Program-made: the position numbers and the translations under genes
NCBI GenBank assembly: GCA_021814355.1
Contig: JAKAIJ010000132.1
Location: 1 to 7,134, forward strand
Direction: 5' to 3'
DNA length: 7,134 nt
DNA from: Acidobacteriota bacterium
Lineage (GTDB): Bacteria > Acidobacteriota > UBA4820 > DSQY01
Notes under the pieces: generated by a model
The model's input: the letters and a program-made list of their open reading frames with translations, nothing else
Told to the model about the DNA's origin: nothing
The model's database searches: none
In this document: positions 5,464-7,134 of the stretch, one piece after another
Numbering within the stretch: the stretch's first letter is position 1
Layout: the number at the start of each line of letters is the position of its first letter

Positions 5464-5723
5464 GCGGCGCCGCCCTTCTTCCCGCGGATGAAATCCGCGA
5501 GCGTGGAGACGGTCCTGAAGGCCTTCACCCCCACCTCGCCGTCGTCCACCTTGATGCCGAAGGTCTGCTCGAGGGCCACCACCAGCTCCAGGGCGTCAAT
5601 GGAGTCGAGTCCGAGCCCCTCGCCGAAGAGCGGGGTCTCGTCGCCGATGTCCGCCGGGGTCTTCCCTTCGAGCCGCAGCTTTTCGATGATGAGCGCCTTG
5701 AGCCTCTCCCTCAGCTCGTCCAT
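5460..5723 (-). CDS. Acyl carrier protein (phosphopantetheine-binding), stand-alone
   Basis: An 87-residue acidic carrier protein that would hold acyl chains as thioesters on a 4'-phosphopantetheine arm. The attachment serine is S41 in GLGLDSIDALELV, with DSI in place of the most common DSL, and TFGIKVDDGEV follows as helix III begins. Length and helix layout fit the ACP family. It is not next to fabD/fabG/fabF genes as housekeeping acpP usually is, so it may serve a specialised lipid or lipid-A-like pathway, or be a second ACP; the pathway cannot be told here. The ATG at 5723-5721 has a perfect GGAGG (5732-5728) 4 nt upstream. The TGA stop (5462-5460) overlaps the GTG of coaD, forming a two-gene operon in which CoaD supplies the precursor of the prosthetic group. 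Confidence 0.93.
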   Translation of the reverse strand: MDELRERLKALIIEKLRLEGKTPADIGDETPLFGEGLGLDSIDALELVVALEQTFGIKVDDGEVGVKAFRTVSTLADFIRGKKGGAA

Positions 5724-5740
5724 GCTGCCTCCAGCGTCGT

Positions 5741-5769
5741 AGGATAGCGCGGCTCCGCCTTCCGCTCAA
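5741..5769 (-). promoter_or_regulatory. Sigma-70-like promoter of the acp-coaD operon
   Basis: On the minus strand, TTGAGC (5769-5764, four of six matches to TTGACA) and TATCCT (5746-5741, four of six to TATAAT) are spaced by exactly 17 nt. The -10 hexamer is identical to that of the diiron-protein promoter at 3150-3155. Predicted transcription start is near 5734, only a few bases before the GGAGG. Confidence 0.5.
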
Positions 5770-5899
5770 GGGAGGGAAGAGAACGGCGCGGCCGGGCGGA
5801 GGGACGCGCGGCGGGCCGTGGACCAGACCGCGGGTCGGAGGGAGCGGCGGTCCCGGGGGGAGTGATACCAACTTGCCGTCATTCGTAGAGCATTCGGCT

Positions 5900-5920
5900 G
5901 GAGGGTGCTTCGCACCTTCC
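5900..5920 (+). repeat. Stem-loop inside the MITE-like element
   Basis: GGAGGGTGC, TTC, GCACCTTCC: a 9-bp stem with one G-T wobble and a 3-nt loop, near the left terminus of the element. No T-run follows on the plus strand, so a terminator role is not supported. Confidence 0.6.
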
Positions 5921-6041
5921 GGGACTCGCGGCCGTCTCGTCGAAGGATTTGGGCTCGGGTCTGCCTTCGAAGAACCCTTCTCCGAACCGGCCCCGCGAGC
6001 CCCGGCCCTTCGGGCGCTCCAGCCTTCTTGAATTCCTGCCA

Positions 6042-6197
6042 CCTCCCCCCCACCTTAATTGAGTGCGCCGCGAGTCTCGGGCCATCTGCTTTGTCAGCCG
6101 TCGGCGTCCGGCACGCTCCGAGTACATCCCAGTACGCGTCGGTGCCGTCCGCCTCGGCTTTCGCGCATCTGGCCCGATCCGCGCGGAACGCCGCCTT
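6042..6197 (-). repeat. Dispersed repeat, copy B (inverted relative to copy A)
   Basis: The reverse complement shares ordered blocks with 2675-2832, including a 19-nt block GGCCCGAGACTCGCGGCGC and the GTACTGGGATGTAC core (6122-6135 on the plus strand). Unlike copy A it sits inside an element with recognisable termini (5863-6252), so this is probably the more complete member of the family. Confidence 0.75.
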
Positions 6198-6306
6198 CCC
6201 TCGCTTCGCTCGAGAAGGCGATTCCTCTATGACGGATGTCCAATTGGTATGAAACGCCGCAACCACCGTGCCCCGGCGTCCCCGCACCTCCGGCTTTCCC
6301 GCTCCG

Positions 6307-6315
6307 TGCTATGCT
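6307..6315 (+). promoter_or_regulatory. Candidate extended -10 promoter of the HIT gene
   Basis: TGC followed by TATGCT (6310-6315), an extended -10 with four of six hexamer matches, 23 nt before the start codon. No clear -35 is present. It lies to the right of the MITE-like element, so the insertion has not separated it from the gene. Confidence 0.3.
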
Positions 6316-6337
6316 TGAGCAGACTCCGGAGGGATCC

Positions 6338-6682
6338 ATGTCCGACTGCATCTTCTGCAAGATCGTGAAGGGCGATATCCCCAGCGCCAGGGTCTACGAG
6401 GACGAGGAGCTCTACGCCTTCAAAGATATCGGCCCCCAGGCCCCCACCCACCTCCTGATCGTCCCCAAGCGCCACATCCCCACCCTCAACGACCTTACCG
6501 GGTCCGACGGGCCGCTCATGGGGCGCCTGCTCGTGGCCGCCTCCCGCATCGCGAGGGAGCAGGGGCTCTCGGAGAAAGGGTTTCGGATCGTGGCCAACTG
6601 TCTCGAGTCCGCAGGACAGAGCGTCTTCCACGTCCACTTTCACCTTCTGGGCGGGCGGGCCTTCCGCTGGCCGCCGGGGTGA
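6338..6682 (+). CDS. HIT-family nucleotide hydrolase (HINT-like)
   Basis: A 114-residue histidine-triad protein, the usual length for bacterial HINT-type phosphoramidases, which hydrolyse adenosine 5'-phosphoramidate-type substrates in the cytosol; the in vivo substrate is usually unknown. The N-terminus CIFCKIVKGDIPS (4-16) carries the C4-x-x-C7 pair that with histidines can bind zinc in this subgroup. APTHLLIVPKRHIPTL (35-50) is the conserved central strand. The catalytic triad is H98-V-H100-F-H102-LL, followed by GGR. N88 and the SAGQSVF segment preceding the triad are also conserved in the family. The ATG at 6338 follows GGAGGG (6328-6333). An in-frame ATG at 6236 would add residues encoded by the MITE-like element and is rejected. 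It appears monocistronic within the window. Confidence 0.95.
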   Translation: MSDCIFCKIVKGDIPSARVYEDEELYAFKDIGPQAPTHLLIVPKRHIPTLNDLTGSDGPLMGRLLVAASRIAREQGLSEKGFRIVANCLESAGQSVFHVHFHLLGGRAFRWPPG

Positions 6683-6710
6683 GGCGGACGGGGGGAGCCG
6701 GCGGCCCCGG

Positions 6711-6726
6711 GCCGCATCCCTGCGGC
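6711..6726 (+). repeat. Hairpin 29 nt after the HIT gene
   Basis: GCCGCA, TCCC, TGCGGC: a perfect 6-bp stem with a 4-nt loop. It might assist termination of the HIT transcript but has no U-tract, and it is also the start of the 69-nt repeat, so it may just be part of that repeat. Confidence 0.4.
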
Positions 6727-6780
6727 CGCTCGCTCCTCGCTCGCGGCCTCGGGGCGCGGCTACGGCGCCTCCCGCCCTTC
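6712..6780 (+). repeat. 69-nt direct repeat, first copy
   Basis: Identical to 7053-7121 at 66 of 69 positions. It begins with a CCGCA-TCCC-TGCGG hairpin and contains a GCTCGCTCCTCGCTCGCG stretch and GGCTACGGCG. Same orientation, 341 nt apart. Confidence 0.9.
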
Positions 6781-6807
6781 GATTCCCTCCGGTTTCATAA
6801 AGCAATC

Positions 6808-6894
6808 TCACGCCAAGGTGCAAAGGGCGCCAAGAAAGACTCTTCTTTGGGAGGAGTGGTTGCTTGCCTTTGCGTTCTTTGCGTCTTTGCGTGA
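6808..6894. repeat. CGCAAAG-type long palindromic repeat
   Basis: The left part, starting TCACGCCAAGGTGCAAAGG (6808-6826), and the reverse complement of the right part, starting TCACGCAAAGACGCAAAG (6894-6877), form an imperfect inverted repeat of about 30 nt per arm. The right arm has a short-period structure in which TTTGCGT recurs three times. The sequence is of a kind I have seen repeatedly in intergenic regions of unrelated bacteria and archaea, but I know no established name. It is AT-richer than its surroundings, suggesting insertion. Confidence 0.75.
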
Positions 6895-7052
6895 CCTGTC
6901 TCTTCTTCGTTAAAGTTTTAAATTTCTTCGCAAAAGATGGCGCGCCCGGAGGGACTCGGTCTCTTGCCCTGCGGGAGCCTCGCGGCGGTCGGAGTCCCGC
7001 CGCTGCGTTCCACGCCGGGCTACGAGACCCGGGGCGGGTCCCTCGCCTCGCC

Positions 7053-7121
7053 CCGCATCCCTGCGGCCGCTCGCTCCTCGCTCGCGCCCTCGGGGCGGGG
7101 CTACGGCGTCTCCCGCCCTTC
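7053..7121 (+). repeat. 69-nt direct repeat, second copy
   Basis: Second copy of the 6712-6780 repeat, with three substitutions. The two copies bracket the CGCAAAG palindrome and the AT-rich patch. Confidence 0.9.
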
Positions 7122-7134
7122 TCGTCCCCCCTTC

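Larger units (their letters stand above)
5863..6252. mobile_element. MITE-like element with imperfect terminal inverted repeats
   Basis: The left end reads ATACCAACTTG, then CCGTCA, then TAGAG (5865-5890). The right end read on the minus strand gives ATACCAATTGG, then CCGTCA, then TAGAG (6250-6225). Small insertions separate these matching blocks. TACCAA/TTGGTA termini (5866 and 6249) are flanked on both sides by TGA, a possible 3-bp target duplication. A TA duplication is an alternative reading. The interior of about 384 bp has no credible gene, but it contains hairpins, such as a 9-bp stem with TTC loop at 5900-5920, and repeat copy B (6042-6197). It is too small to encode a transposase, so any movement would depend on one elsewhere. 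It lies between the divergent acp and HIT promoters. Confidence 0.6.
6683..7134. other. Gene-free right flank with two repeat families
   Basis: No gene with a recognisable product is seen on either strand from 6683 to the right edge. It holds the two 69-nt direct repeats and the CGCAAAG-type palindrome. Right after the palindrome is a short AT-rich stretch (about 6895-6938). A short inverted pair, GGGACTC (6951-6957) and GAGTCCC (6992-6998), lies in the GC-rich remainder. Confidence 0.65.

Noticed and set aside
3631..5742. 703-codon plus-strand open frame
   Set aside because: It runs in another frame across the MFS gene and antisense to coaD and the ACP gene. The translation is Pro/Arg/Gly-rich without any motif, a typical effect of high G+C.
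5766..6287. Overlapping open frames on both strands of the MITE-like element
   Set aside because: Several frames are open at once because of GC-rich sequence. None has an RBS or a domain, and all cross the terminal repeats.
6236..6337. Upstream in-frame extension of the HIT protein
   Set aside because: The extension starts in the terminal repeat of the MITE-like element. The ATG at 6338 has a good GGAGGG and gives the canonical short N-terminus before CIFC.
1..7134. tRNA, rRNA, riboswitch or CRISPR array
   Set aside because: Reading both strands I found no T-arm/cloverleaf combination, rRNA segment or regularly spaced repeat series, and no riboswitch consensus that I recognise.

Overview
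The window is a very GC-rich bacterial chromosome segment. One sampled line inside the transporter gene (4801-4860) is 46/60 G+C. It carries ordinary housekeeping and metabolic genes, interrupted by one markedly AT-richer accessory patch and several non-coding repeat elements. The gene content (MutL with an endonuclease motif, CoaD, a stand-alone acyl carrier protein, a HIT protein, a rubrerythrin-like protein) together with the base composition fits a high-GC Gram-negative or candidate-phylum soil or sediment bacterium. I cannot place it more precisely from sequence alone.

Layout, left to right. (1) 1-1361, minus strand: the first 453 codons of mutL, running off the left edge. (2) 1430-2585, plus strand: an AT-richer island with a small ORF6N-domain protein that ends inside a near-perfect 40-nt palindrome, followed by an unrecognised 244-residue protein with an RNAFAH motif typical of HEPN ribonuclease domains. 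(3) 2586-3125: about 540 bases without a gene, holding one copy of a dispersed repeat, a nested inverted repeat and a pair of 28-nt direct repeats. (4) 3180-3692 and 3704-4993, plus strand: a rubrerythrin/ferritin-like diiron protein and an MFS (EntS-like) exporter, 11 nt apart and probably co-transcribed from a recognisable promoter at 3126-3155. (5) 5723-4978, minus strand: an acyl carrier protein gene and coaD, translationally coupled by a GTGA overlap, converging on and overlapping the exporter gene by 16 nt. (6) 5863-6252: a non-coding element of about 390 bp bounded by imperfect terminal inverted repeats (MITE-like), containing the second, inverted copy of the dispersed repeat. (7) 6338-6682, plus strand: a HIT-family nucleotide hydrolase. 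(8) 6683-7134: no gene, but two 69-nt direct repeats and a CGCAAAG-type palindromic repeat.

How the genes relate. CoaD makes dephospho-CoA, which leads to CoA, the donor of the 4'-phosphopantetheine arm that the neighbouring acyl carrier protein needs, so their coupling makes metabolic sense. The diiron protein and exporter may share a transcript but no joint function is evident. The most unusual content is the ORF6N/HEPN-like island, which looks laterally acquired and possibly defence-related, and the density of different repeat families in three separate intergenic spaces. No previously undescribed system is demonstrated. The HEPN-like gene and the repeat family shared by 2675-2832 and 6042-6197 are the best leads.
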